From Chloroflexota bacterium (lineage in GTDB: Bacteria; Chloroflexota; Limnocylindria; Limnocylindrales; CSP1-4), in NCBI GenBank assembly GCA_021790715.1, contig JAJYGK010000136.1:1-6342 (forward strand): a DNA stretch of 6,342 bases. Direction: 5' to 3'. Below are positions 1 through 6,319 of the stretch, in pieces. Made by a program: the position numbers and the translations under genes. The notes beneath the pieces are model-generated. The model worked only from the letters and a program-made list of their open reading frames with translations. It was not told the origin of the DNA and made no database searches. Every line of letters begins with the position of its first letter. The stretch's first letter is position 1.

Positions 1-519
1 TGGACGCGGGCGCATGCCCGCGACCTGGGGATCCAGCGCGAGGTGTTCGAGAAGAACACGCTGCACATCCACGTGCCGGCCGGCGCCATCCCGAAGGACG
101 GGCCGTCCGCCGGGATCACGATGGCGACGGCGATCGTCTCCGCGCTGACGGGCATCCCCGTCCGCAAGGACGTCGCGATGACCGGCGAGATCACCCTGCG
201 GGGCCGGGTCCTCCCGATCGGCGGGCTGAAGAGCAAGATCCTCGCCGCGCACCTCGCGGGGGCGAGCACCGTGATCCTGCCGAAGCGCAACGAGAAGGAC
301 CTCCGCGACATCCCGGAGGAGATCCGCAAGCAGATGAACCTGGTCCTCGTCGAGACGATGGACCAGGTGCTCGACGCGGCGCTGCGGGCGCGCCCCACCG
401 CGCTTCCCGCCTCGCCGCCCGAGCCGGCAGCCGAGAAGGAGCCCGGGCTGTCCGAGGCCGCGGCGGGGCGGACCACGTTCCCGCCGGCACCGGCGGTCGT
501 GGGAGGCATCGAACACTGA
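1..519 (+). CDS. lon: Lon protease, C-terminal proteolytic domain (5' truncated by window edge)
   Basis: This is the last 172 residues of the ATP-dependent serine protease Lon, a cytosolic hexamer that degrades misfolded and regulatory proteins. The reading frame is open from base 1, so the AAA+ part and N-domain lie upstream of the window. The visible part covers most of the S16 peptidase domain. The motif KDGPSAG carries the catalytic serine (codon 106-108). GEITLRGRVLPIGGLKSK carries the catalytic lysine (codon 235-237), 43 residues later, the same spacing as Ser679/Lys722 of E. coli Lon. Homology ends near residue 128 of the visible part (about base 384). It is followed by a 44-residue Pro/Ala/Glu-rich tail that is probably disordered and not typical of Lon. 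The GTG at 43 is internal, because the preceding codons also match Lon. The J-protein gene follows after 51 bp on the same strand. The identification is secure; the true start is not visible. Confidence 0.97.
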   Translation, partial: WTRAHARDLGIQREVFEKNTLHIHVPAGAIPKDGPSAGITMATAIVSALTGIPVRKDVAMTGEITLRGRVLPIGGLKSKILAAHLAGASTVILPKRNEKDLRDIPEEIRKQMNLVLVETMDQVLDAALRARPTALPASPPEPAAEKEPGLSEAAAGRTTFPPAPAVVGGIEH

Positions 520-525
520 GCGCGG

Positions 526-555
526 GGCGTCCGGCGCCTCCGGGCGCCGGACGCC
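526..555 (+). terminator. Perfect 13-bp GC hairpin in the lon/J-protein gap
   Basis: The arms 526-538 and 543-555 are exact reverse complements and enclose a 4-base TCCG loop. The structure starts 6 bases after the lon stop codon and ends 15 bases before the next start codon. No T-run follows, so it is not a textbook intrinsic terminator. In very GC-rich genomes such U-less hairpins can act as terminators, attenuators or 3'-end stabilisers. The structure is seen directly; the role is inferred. Confidence 0.5.
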
Positions 556-570
556 GACCGGCATGGACTG

Positions 571-1803
571 ATGGACTACAAGGACTACTACGCGATCCTG
601 GGAGTGCCGCGGACGGCGAGCCAGGCCGACATCAAGAAGGCCTACCGCAAGCTCGCCCGGCAGCACCACCCGGACGTGAACAAGGGGAACGCCGAGGCCG
701 AGCGCCGCTTCAAGGAGATCAACGAGGCGAACGCCGTCCTCGGCGATCCCGAGAAGCGCCGGGCCTACGACACGCTGGGCGCCGACTGGGCCGCCTACCA
801 GCAGACCGGCGGCGCGGGCGCGGGCGGCGCCAACCCGTTCGCCGACTTCGTGCGGCGCTCCTATGCGGGCGGCAGCGGGGGCGCCGGGACGGGGCCCGGC
901 GGCATCCGCTTCGAGTACCACGGCAACGCCGAGGACCTCTCCGGATTCAGCGACTTCTTCCGCACCTTCTTCGGCGGGGCGGCACCCGGCACGGGGCGGG
1001 CTTCGTCCACGAGCGCCGGCGGCAGGCGCGGCCGGTTCGGTGGCGCCCGGCAGGCAACCCAGCCGGCCGACTACGACGACGTGCTGTCGGGCCTCGGGTT
1101 CGACGCGTTCGAGGGCGGGGCGCCGCAGGGGAGCCGCGGGCGCGGCGCGCGCCAGCGCGACGTCGAGGCGGAGACCGAGATCACGCTCGAAGAGGTCTTC
1201 CACGGCACCACCCGTCTCCTCCAGGTCGGCGATCACCGCTTCGAGGTGCGCATCCCGGCGGGAGTCACGGACGGGCAGCGCATCCGCCTCAGCGGCAGGG
1301 CGGGCAGCGGGCCCGGCGCCGGCGACGTCTACGTGCGCGTGAAGGTCCTGCCGCACCCGGTCTTCGAGCGCAGCGGTGCCGATCTCACGCGCGAGGTCCA
1401 GGTCCCGCTCCGGGACGCGCTGCTGGGCGGCGAGACGCCGGTCCAGACGCTCGCCGGGACGAGGCTGCTGCTGCGCATCCCGTCCGGCACGCAGAACGGA
1501 CGCACCTTCCGGCTGGCAGGGCAGGGGCTGCCCCGCTTCCGCGCCGAGGGACGGGGGGACCTGTTCGCACGAGTCCGCGTGCTGCTCCCGACCGGGCTGG
1601 ACGAGCGGGCCCGCGACCTTGCGGCGCAGTTCCTCGACGCCGCCGAGCGCGACCCGAACGGGGAACACGGAACGAACGGGGGCCGCGAGACGGCCGACGC
1701 CGCGGCAGGCGGCCGATCGCCGGCGGGTCAGCGATCGTCGCCGGGTGAGCGACCGTCGGCAGGCGGCCGATCGCCGGCGGACGGTCGACCGGCCTCCCCG
1801 TGA
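571..1803 (+). CDS. Class B J-domain co-chaperone (CbpA/DnaJ-like, no zinc finger)
   Basis: This 410-residue protein is a cytosolic Hsp40 co-chaperone expected to stimulate DnaK ATPase activity and present clients. The J-domain spans residues 4-70, with the essential HPD tripeptide at 33-35. Next comes a long Gly-rich linker (about 75-195) containing the Phe-rich segment GFSDFFRTFFGG at 125-136, a pattern seen in CbpA-type proteins. The two client-binding beta domains begin near residue 197 and end near 360. There are no CxxCxGxG repeats, so it lacks the zinc centre of canonical DnaJ and is closer to CbpA (about 306 residues in E. coli). The extra length lies in the linker and in a 50-residue Gly/Ser/Pro/Arg tail made of hexapeptide repeats. 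The ATG at 571 is chosen because it directly precedes the J-domain; no clear Shine-Dalgarno sequence lies upstream. It sits between lon and clpB, consistent with a quality-control role. I give no symbol because both dnaJ and cbpA are used for such genes. Confidence 0.93.
   Translation: MDYKDYYAILGVPRTASQADIKKAYRKLARQHHPDVNKGNAEAERRFKEINEANAVLGDPEKRRAYDTLGADWAAYQQTGGAGAGGANPFADFVRRSYAGGSGGAGTGPGGIRFEYHGNAEDLSGFSDFFRTFFGGAAPGTGRASSTSAGGRRGRFGGARQATQPADYDDVLSGLGFDAFEGGAPQGSRGRGARQRDVEAETEITLEEVFHGTTRLLQVGDHRFEVRIPAGVTDGQRIRLSGRAGSGPGAGDVYVRVKVLPHPVFERSGADLTREVQVPLRDALLGGETPVQTLAGTRLLLRIPSGTQNGRTFRLAGQGLPRFRAEGRGDLFARVRVLLPTGLDERARDLAAQFLDAAERDPNGEHGTNGGRETADAAAGGRSPAGQRSSPGERPSAGGRSPADGRPASP
1708..1797 (+). 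repeat. Five imperfect 18-bp tandem units coding a Gly/Arg/Ser/Pro hexapeptide repeat
   Basis: Five consecutive 18-bp units lie in frame within the J-protein tail, reading GGRSPA, GQRSSP, GERPSA, GGRSPA and DGRPAS. Units 1 and 4 are identical in DNA. With flanking bases they form an exact 24-bp direct repeat (1703-1726 and 1757-1780), offset by 54 bp, which is three units. Each unit has CGATCG or CGACCG at its centre. The unit length is a multiple of three, so gain or loss of units would keep the frame and the stop codon at 1801-1803. Confidence 0.85.
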
Positions 1804-1917
1804 GCCCCCTTCCCTGCGGGCGCCCGGCTCCGCCACCCCCATCCGGCCGCTCCACCTCCACCGCGAGGCACCGGGGAGGGAGACCACGCTCAGCACGACC
1901 ACCACGATCCGCGCGAT

Positions 1918-1922
1918 AAGGA
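1918..1922 (+). promoter_or_regulatory. Putative ribosome binding site of clpB
   Basis: AAGGA lies 13 bases before the clpB ATG at 1936, a slightly long but usable spacing. It is the only purine-rich anti-16S match close to this start and supports the ATG. The rest of the 132-bp gap (1804-1935) shows a 10-bp palindrome, CGGGCGCCCG at 1817-1826, but no convincing -10/-35 pair. No CIRCE or HAIR-like heat-shock operator is visible there. Confidence 0.5.
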
Positions 1923-1935
1923 CAGGCAACCGACG

Positions 1936-4680
1936 ATGAAACCCGACCGGTACACGGAGAAGGCCCAGCAGGCCATCCTGGACGCCCAGCGGCTGGCCAC
2001 CGACCAGCAGAGCCCGGTGCTCGACGTCGAGCACCTGCTCGCCGCGCTCCTCGAGGACGAGGAGGGCATTCCGTCGGCGACGCTGCGGCGGATGAACGCC
2101 GACCCGGCCGCGATCCGGACCGAGCTGGCCGCCGCGCTGGCGCGGCGGGCGCGCATCCAGGGCGGCTCGCTCTCGCTCGACCCGCGAGCCCGCGACATGC
2201 TCGAACGTGCCGAGGACGAGGCGAAGCGGCTGCACGACGAGTACGTCTCGACCGAGCACCTGCTCCTGGCCGCGTCGCAGGGGGGCGGGGAGGCCCAGCG
2301 GATCCTCGACCACCACGGCGCGAACCACGAGGCGCTGCTCAAGGCGCTCGCGAGCGTCCGCGGCAGCCAGCGCGTGACGTCCCAGAGCCCGGAGTCGACC
2401 TACCAGGCGCTCGAGAAGTACGGGCGCGACCTGACCGCGGTGGCCCGCGAGGGCAAGCTCGACCCGGTCGTCGGCCGCGACGAGGAGATCCGGCGCGTCA
2501 TCCAGGTGCTCAGCCGGCGGACCAAGAACAACCCGGTCCTGATCGGCGAGCCCGGCGTGGGCAAGACCGCGATCGTGGAGGGCCTCGCCCAGCGCATCGT
2601 GCGGGGCGACGTCCCGGAGACGCTCAAGGACAAGCGGGTCGTGGCACTCGACATGGGCGCGCTCATCGCCGGGGCGAAGTACCGCGGCGAGTTCGAGGAA
2701 CGCCTGAAGGCCGTGCTCAAGGAGATCACCGAGAGCGCGGGGCAGATCATCCTGTTCATCGACGAGCTCCACACGGTCGTCGGCGCGGGCGCGGCCGAGG
2801 GCGCGATGGACGCCTCGAACCTGCTGAAGCCGATGCTGGCGCGCGGCGAGCTCCACGCGATCGGCGCGACGACGCTCGACGAGTACCGCCAGCACATCGA
2901 GAAGGACGCCGCGCTCGAGCGGCGGTTCCAGCCGGTCTACGTCGACGAGCCGACGGTCGAGGAGACGATCTCGATCCTGCGCGGCCTGCGCGAGCGGTAC
3001 GAGGTGCACCACGGCGTCCGGATCAAGGACTCGGCGCTCGTCGCGGCGGCCGTCCTCTCGCACCGCTACATCAGCGGCCGCTTCATGCCGGACAAGGCGA
3101 TCGACCTCGTCGACGAGGCGGCGAGCCGGCTGCGCATGGAGATCGACTCGATGCCCGTCGAGCTCGACGAGCTCGAGCGGCGGCGGATCCAGCTCGAGAT
3201 CGAGCGCGAGGCGCTGCGCAAGGAGTCCGACGAGGCGTCGAAGGCCCGCCTCGAGGCGCTCGAGCGGGAGCTGGCCGAGATCGGCGAGCAGGCCGGCGCG
3301 CTGAAGCAGCGCTGGGAGACCGAGAAATCGGCCATCAGCGGGCTGCGCCAGACGAAGGCCGCGATGGAGGGCCTGCAGCACGAGATCGAGGCGGCCGAGC
3401 GGGCGGCCGACTACGGCCGCGCGGCCGAGCTGCGCTACGGCCGGCAGGTCGAGCTGCAGCACCAGCTCGAGCAGCAGGAGGCCGCGCTGGCGGCCCTCGA
3501 CGGGGCGAGCCGGCTCCTCAAGGAAGAGGTCGACGCCGACGACATCGCGGAGATCGTCAGCCAGTGGACCGGGATCCCGGTCACGCGCCTCATGGAGGGC
3601 GAGCAGGCCAAGCTCGTCCACATGGAGGACCGGCTGCACGAGCGGGTCATCGGCCAGGACGAGGCGATCGAAGCGGTGTCCGACGCCGTCCGGCGCGCGC
3701 GCGCCGGCCTCAAGGACCCACGCAGGCCGATCGGGTCGTTCATCTTCCTCGGCCCCACGGGCGTCGGGAAGACCGAGCTCGCCCGCGCGCTCGCGCAGTT
3801 CCTGTTCGACGACGAGCAGGCCATGACCCGCATCGACATGAGCGAGTACATGGAGAAGTACGCCGTGAGCCGGCTCATCGGTGCGCCGCCCGGGTACGTC
3901 GGGTACGAGGAGGGCGGCCAGCTCACCGAGGCGGTCCGGCGCCGCCCGTACCAGGTGATCCTGCTCGACGAGATCGAGAAGGCGCACCCGGACGTCTTCA
4001 ACGTGCTGCTCCAGGTGCTCGACGACGGGCGCCTGACGGACGGTCAGGGCCGCACGGTGAACTTCAAGGACACCGTCGTGATCATGACGAGCAACGTCGG
4101 GAGCCAGTTCATCGCGCCGTTCGCCGCCCGGACCGAAGGATCCGGCCGGACCGACGAGCAGGCGTACGACGCGATGCAGCGCCAGGTCATGGACGCGCTT
4201 CGCCAGACGTTCCGGCCCGAGTTCCTCAACCGGATCGACGAGATCATCGTCTTCCATGCGCTGTCCGACGCCGACCTGGCCGCCATCGTCGACCTGCTGG
4301 TGGCCGACCTGCAGCGCCGGCTGGCCGACGTCGACCTGACGATCGAGCTCGCGCCCTCCGCGCGAGCGCTGATCGCGGCGGGGGGCCACGATCCCGCATT
4401 CGGCGCGCGTCCGCTGAAGCGCGCGGTGCAGCGGATGATCGAGAACCCGCTCGCCAGGGCGATGCTCGAGGGCCGCTTCCAGCCCGGCGCCACGATCACG
4501 GTCGAGGCCGACCAGGCGAGCGGCACCGTGCTGTTCCGGTCGGGGGGCGAGATCGTGGCGTCCACCGGGCGCCGGGACGCACGCGGCGTGCCTTCACCCG
4601 TGGGGCCTCCGCGCGACATCGTCGAGGAGACGCTCGCCGGCACGGGCCGGAAGCGCGACGGCGGGCCGATCATCCAGTGA
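1936..4680 (+). CDS. clpB: ATP-dependent chaperone ClpB (Hsp100 disaggregase)
   Basis: This is a complete 914-residue hexameric AAA+ disaggregase that threads aggregated proteins through its pore with DnaK/DnaJ help. The Clp N-domain covers about 1-145. AAA-1 shows Walker A GEPGVGKT at 204-211, pore-loop Tyr249, Walker B Asp276-Glu277 and arginine fingers Arg329-Arg330. The middle domain (about 405-530) is a long charged coiled coil, the region that contacts DnaK and separates ClpB from ClpA and ClpC. AAA-2 shows Walker A GPTGVGKT at 606-613, pore-loop Tyr654 in GAPPGYVGY, Walker B Asp678-Glu679, an arginine finger at Arg766 and sensor-2 Arg825 in GARPLKR. All catalytic residues are present, so it should be active. 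It is longer than E. coli ClpB (857 residues) because of about 9 extra residues after the TSNVGS motif of AAA-2 and a 46-residue C-terminal tail (869-914) with no recognised domain. It follows the J-protein gene by 132 bp. Confidence 0.98.
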   Translation: MKPDRYTEKAQQAILDAQRLATDQQSPVLDVEHLLAALLEDEEGIPSATLRRMNADPAAIRTELAAALARRARIQGGSLSLDPRARDMLERAEDEAKRLHDEYVSTEHLLLAASQGGGEAQRILDHHGANHEALLKALASVRGSQRVTSQSPESTYQALEKYGRDLTAVAREGKLDPVVGRDEEIRRVIQVLSRRTKNNPVLIGEPGVGKTAIVEGLAQRIVRGDVPETLKDKRVVALDMGALIAGAKYRGEFEERLKAVLKEITESAGQIILFIDELHTVVGAGAAEGAMDASNLLKPMLARGELHAIGATTLDEYRQHIEKDAALERRFQPVYVDEPTVEETISILRGLRERYEVHHGVRIKDSALVAAAVLSHRYISGRFMPDKAIDLVDEAASRLRMEIDSMPVELDELERRRIQLEIEREALRKESDEASKARLEALERELAEIGEQAGALKQRWETEKSAISGLRQTKAAMEGLQHEIEAAERAADYGRAAELRYGRQVELQHQLEQQEAALAALDGASRLLKEEVDADDIAEIVSQWTGIPVTRLMEGEQAKLVHMEDRLHERVIGQDEAIEAVSDAVRRARAGLKDPRRPIGSFIFLGPTGVGKTELARALAQFLFDDEQAMTRIDMSEYMEKYAVSRLIGAPPGYVGYEEGGQLTEAVRRRPYQVILLDEIEKAHPDVFNVLLQVLDDGRLTDGQGRTVNFKDTVVIMTSNVGSQFIAPFAARTEGSGRTDEQAYDAMQRQVMDALRQTFRPEFLNRIDEIIVFHALSDADLAAIVDLLVADLQRRLADVDLTIELAPSARALIAAGGHDPAFGARPLKRAVQRMIENPLARAMLEGRFQPGATITVEADQASGTVLFRSGGEIVASTGRRDARGVPSPVGPPRDIVEETLAGTGRKRDGGPIIQ

Positions 4681-4743
4681 GGGCGAGCGCGGGCCGGTGA
4701 GCCGCCTCGCTCTGCGCGCGTCGGCCGCCCGAAGCAGCCCTAC

Positions 4744-4785
4744 CGGCTCGGCGACACCCTCGCCCGGACGAGCCGAAGCCGGGCG
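4744..4785 (+). other. Two mutually exclusive hairpins between clpB and the Nudix gene
   Basis: CGGCTCG at 4744-4750 pairs with CGAGCCG at 4769-4775 (7 bp, 18-base loop). CGCCCGG at 4761-4767 pairs with CCGGGCG at 4779-4785 (7 bp, 11-base loop). Each structure occupies bases needed by the other. No T-run follows. They could end clpB transcription or overlap the Nudix promoter, but stems this short also arise by chance in such GC-rich DNA. Confidence 0.3.
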
Positions 4786-4791
4786 TTCCCG

Positions 4792-4797
4792 TACCAT
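4792..4797 (+). promoter_or_regulatory. Putative -10 element (TACCAT) for a leaderless Nudix transcript
   Basis: TACCAT matches the TANNNT form of the sigma-70-type -10 hexamer. It ends 7 bases before the ATG at 4805, so transcription would be expected to begin at or very near the start codon. Leaderless genes with TANNNT at this distance are common in Actinomycetota and Deinococcota. There is no Shine-Dalgarno sequence before this ATG and no clear -35 box. The match and spacing are seen; promoter activity is inferred. Confidence 0.5.
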
Positions 4798-4804
4798 CGG
4801 CCGC

Positions 4805-5455
4805 ATGCGGTTCGAGGATGCCGTCCGGCGGCTCGAGAGACTCCCCGATCCCCTGCCGGAGCCGCCGGCCGCGCTGCAGCCGTTCGTGCTCGTCGGCGGC
4901 CGCGCGGTGCCCGTCGAGCCGACGGGCGCGAGCCGTGTCGCCGCGGTGCTCGTGCTCCTCTTCCCCGGACCCGATGGCGAGGCCTGGACCGTGCTGATGG
5001 AGCGTCCGGCGGGCGACCTGCGCCACGCCGGCGAGATCAGCTTCCCGGGCGGCGCCGTGGAGCCGGACGACCCGTCGATCGCCGCGGCCGCCGTCCGCGA
5101 GGCACGCGAGGAGGTCGGCATCGACGAGGAGCAGTGCGGCCTCCGCGTGATCGGCGAGCTCGGGCCCGTCGACGTCCGCGTCTCCGGGTTCCTGCTCCAC
5201 CCGATCGTGGCCGTGGCGCAGCGCCGGCCCCACCTCGAGGGCGACGCACGCGAGGTCTCGGCCGTCCTCGAGGTCCCGGTCGCAGCCTTCCTGTCCGACG
5301 AGACGATCGAGATCGTCGAGGAGGTGCGCGGCGGGCGCCGCCTCCGGTACGGCGCGTATGGCGTCGCGGGCTACCGGGTCTGGGGGGCGACCGCCCGCGT
5401 GCTGGGACAGCTGGGCGCCGTGCTCTCCGCTACGGGCGAGGCGGACCCGCGCTGA
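4805..5455 (+). CDS. Nudix hydrolase, CoA pyrophosphatase family (NudL-like)
   Basis: This 216-residue protein is predicted to cleave CoA or its derivatives to 4'-phosphopantetheine and 3',5'-ADP, using divalent metal. The CoA-pyrophosphatase signature before the Nudix box is present: VLMERPAGDLRHAGEISFPGG at about 63-83, matching the family's LLxxRxxxLRxHxGxxxFPGG pattern. The Nudix helix follows as REAREEVGI at 98-106, with Glu99, Glu102 and Glu103 as probable metal ligands. A later VDVRVSGFLLHPIV segment also fits NudL. The frame stays open upstream to a GTG at 4697. That would add 36 Arg/Ala/Ser-rich residues unlike the family, and the ATG at 4805 sits just behind a -10-like hexamer, so the ATG is preferred. 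The gene is 124 bp downstream of clpB and probably independently transcribed. Its last 26 bases overlap the end of the convergent oxidoreductase gene. Family assignment is strong; exact substrate is inferred. Confidence 0.9.
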   Translation: MRFEDAVRRLERLPDPLPEPPAALQPFVLVGGRAVPVEPTGASRVAAVLVLLFPGPDGEAWTVLMERPAGDLRHAGEISFPGGAVEPDDPSIAAAAVREAREEVGIDEEQCGLRVIGELGPVDVRVSGFLLHPIVAVAQRRPHLEGDAREVSAVLEVPVAAFLSDETIEIVEEVRGGRRLRYGAYGVAGYRVWGATARVLGQLGAVLSATGEADPR

Positions 5456-6260
5456 TCCGCGCCCGCAGCGAGTCGACGGTCGCTCCCTGCCACGCGGCCT
5501 CGATCCACCACGTCGCGCCCGCGTCGGCCCAGGGACGGACCGTCGCGCCGGCCTCGCGCGCATCCGCGGGCGACGTCCCCTGCACGACGACGTCGAACGG
5601 CCCCGCGTCGTCCGGCCGCTCGCGCGCGGTCCACGCACTGATCTCCCGGACGATGCCGGGCGTGAGCTCGGCCGGGGCCCCGCCGGCCGCGAGCGGCTGC
5701 GGGAGGATCCCGTCCCAGCGCAGGCAGCGTCGCATCGAGCGCTCGCTCGGCCAGGCGCCCACGACCCAGACCGGGATGCGCGGCCGCTGCGCCGGCGAAG
5801 GCAGGAACGTCATCGCCGGGAACCGGTAGTGCCGGCCCTCGAACGCGAACGGCTGGCCGCTCCACAGGCCCTGCAGGATCGCCAGAGACTCGTCCAGCAG
5901 TTCCGCCCGCGTCCGGGCGTCCGTCGGCTCGCCCACGCCACCGAACCCCGCGTCGTCGAGGGCGCCCAGGCCGACGGGCAGGACCAGCCGGCCGCCGCAC
6001 AGTCGGTCGACCGTCATCGCCTCCCGCGCGAGCTTCCACGGCCGCCGGCGCGCCGGTGGCGTCACGATCGCGCCGATCCGGATCCGCCGCGTGGTCATCG
6101 CCATGGCGGCGAGGACCACCCAGGGATCGTAGAGCTCGATTCCCGGGATCGCGATGGCGTCGAACGTGAACGCCCCGTCCCAGCCCGCCTCCTCCGCCTC
6201 GTGTGCCAGCCGCGCGGACGCCGTCGGATCGCCGGTCGTGATGGCGAAGCCGAAGCGCAT
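5430..6260 (-). CDS. LLM-class (luciferase-like) flavin- or F420-dependent oxidoreductase
   Basis: This 276-residue protein belongs to the bacterial luciferase-like monooxygenase superfamily, (beta/alpha)8 barrel enzymes that use FMN or coenzyme F420. It opens with MRFGFAITTGDP, then the helix HEAEEAGWDG (20-29). The conserved block RRRPWKLAREAMTVDRLCGG (71-90) is followed by GRLVLPVGLG (90-99). Further on come DESLAILQGLW and a substrate-side segment around FEGRHYRFP, then the phosphate-site-like strand IPVWVVGAWPSERSMRRCLRW. The sequence does not reveal the substrate or the cofactor. The frame extends upstream to a GTG at 6305, but family members begin at the strand marked by MRFGF. GGTGAG 9 bases before the ATG at 6260 is a reasonable Shine-Dalgarno sequence, so that ATG is preferred. 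The gene is convergent with the Nudix gene and overlaps it tail to tail. Confidence 0.9.
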   Translation of the reverse strand: MRFGFAITTGDPTASARLAHEAEEAGWDGAFTFDAIAIPGIELYDPWVVLAAMAMTTRRIRIGAIVTPPARRRPWKLAREAMTVDRLCGGRLVLPVGLGALDDAGFGGVGEPTDARTRAELLDESLAILQGLWSGQPFAFEGRHYRFPAMTFLPSPAQRPRIPVWVVGAWPSERSMRRCLRWDGILPQPLAAGGAPAELTPGIVREISAWTARERPDDAGPFDVVVQGTSPADAREAGATVRPWADAGATWWIEAAWQGATVDSLRARISAGPPRP

Positions 6261-6293
6261 CAGCCCGCGCTCACCACGGTTCGCCGGCGGATT

Positions 6294-6309
6294 CGTCGTG
6301 TGCACGACG
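6294..6309. repeat. Inverted repeat upstream of the oxidoreductase gene (operator candidate)
   Basis: CGTCGTG at 6294-6300 and CACGACG at 6303-6309 are exact 7-bp inverted arms separated by 2 bases. The site ends 33 bases upstream of the preferred ATG at 6260. Its size and symmetry fit a dimeric-regulator operator, but no regulator gene is in view, and it overlaps the alternative GTG start at 6305. Confidence 0.35.
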
Positions 6310-6319
6310 GCCCACCTGC

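Noticed and set aside
563..571. Two-codon open frame (ATG GAC TGA) whose stop overlaps the J-protein ATG
   Set aside because: It could act as a minimal coupling frame, but there is no ribosome binding site and the ATGGACT duplication that creates it is short enough to be chance.
1708..1797. CRISPR-like repeat array
   Set aside because: The 18-bp units are contiguous, with no spacers, and keep the reading frame of the J-protein gene, so this is a coding tandem repeat.
1376..1939. 187-codon plus-strand open frame running from the J-protein gene to the clpB start
   Set aside because: It overlaps the conserved J-protein client-binding domains in another frame and consists mostly of Arg and Ser. 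Its stop near the clpB ATG looks coincidental.
4044..4673. 209-codon minus-strand open frame over the clpB 3' end
   Set aside because: Ser/Arg-rich antisense shadow of a strongly conserved coding region.
3564..4700. 378-codon plus-strand open frame inside clpB
   Set aside because: It lies in another frame of clpB, is extremely rich in Arg, Pro and Ala, and has no recognisable domain.
4697..4804. GTG start giving a 36-residue N-terminal extension of the Nudix protein
   Set aside because: The extra residues are low-complexity and unlike CoA pyrophosphatases, and a -10-like hexamer lies inside the extension.
4670..5638. 322-codon open frame on the minus strand over the Nudix gene
   Set aside because: It is Arg/Ala-rich with no family match and is antisense to a well-supported Nudix hydrolase; such frames arise from GC-rich codon use.
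5134..5829. 231-codon plus-strand open frame spanning the Nudix and oxidoreductase genes
   Set aside because: Arg/Pro-rich, crosses two supported genes, and has no family resemblance.
6261..6305. GTG start at 6305 giving a 15-residue extension of the oxidoreductase
   Set aside because: Family members begin at the MRFGF strand and a Shine-Dalgarno-like GGTGAG fits the ATG at 6260.
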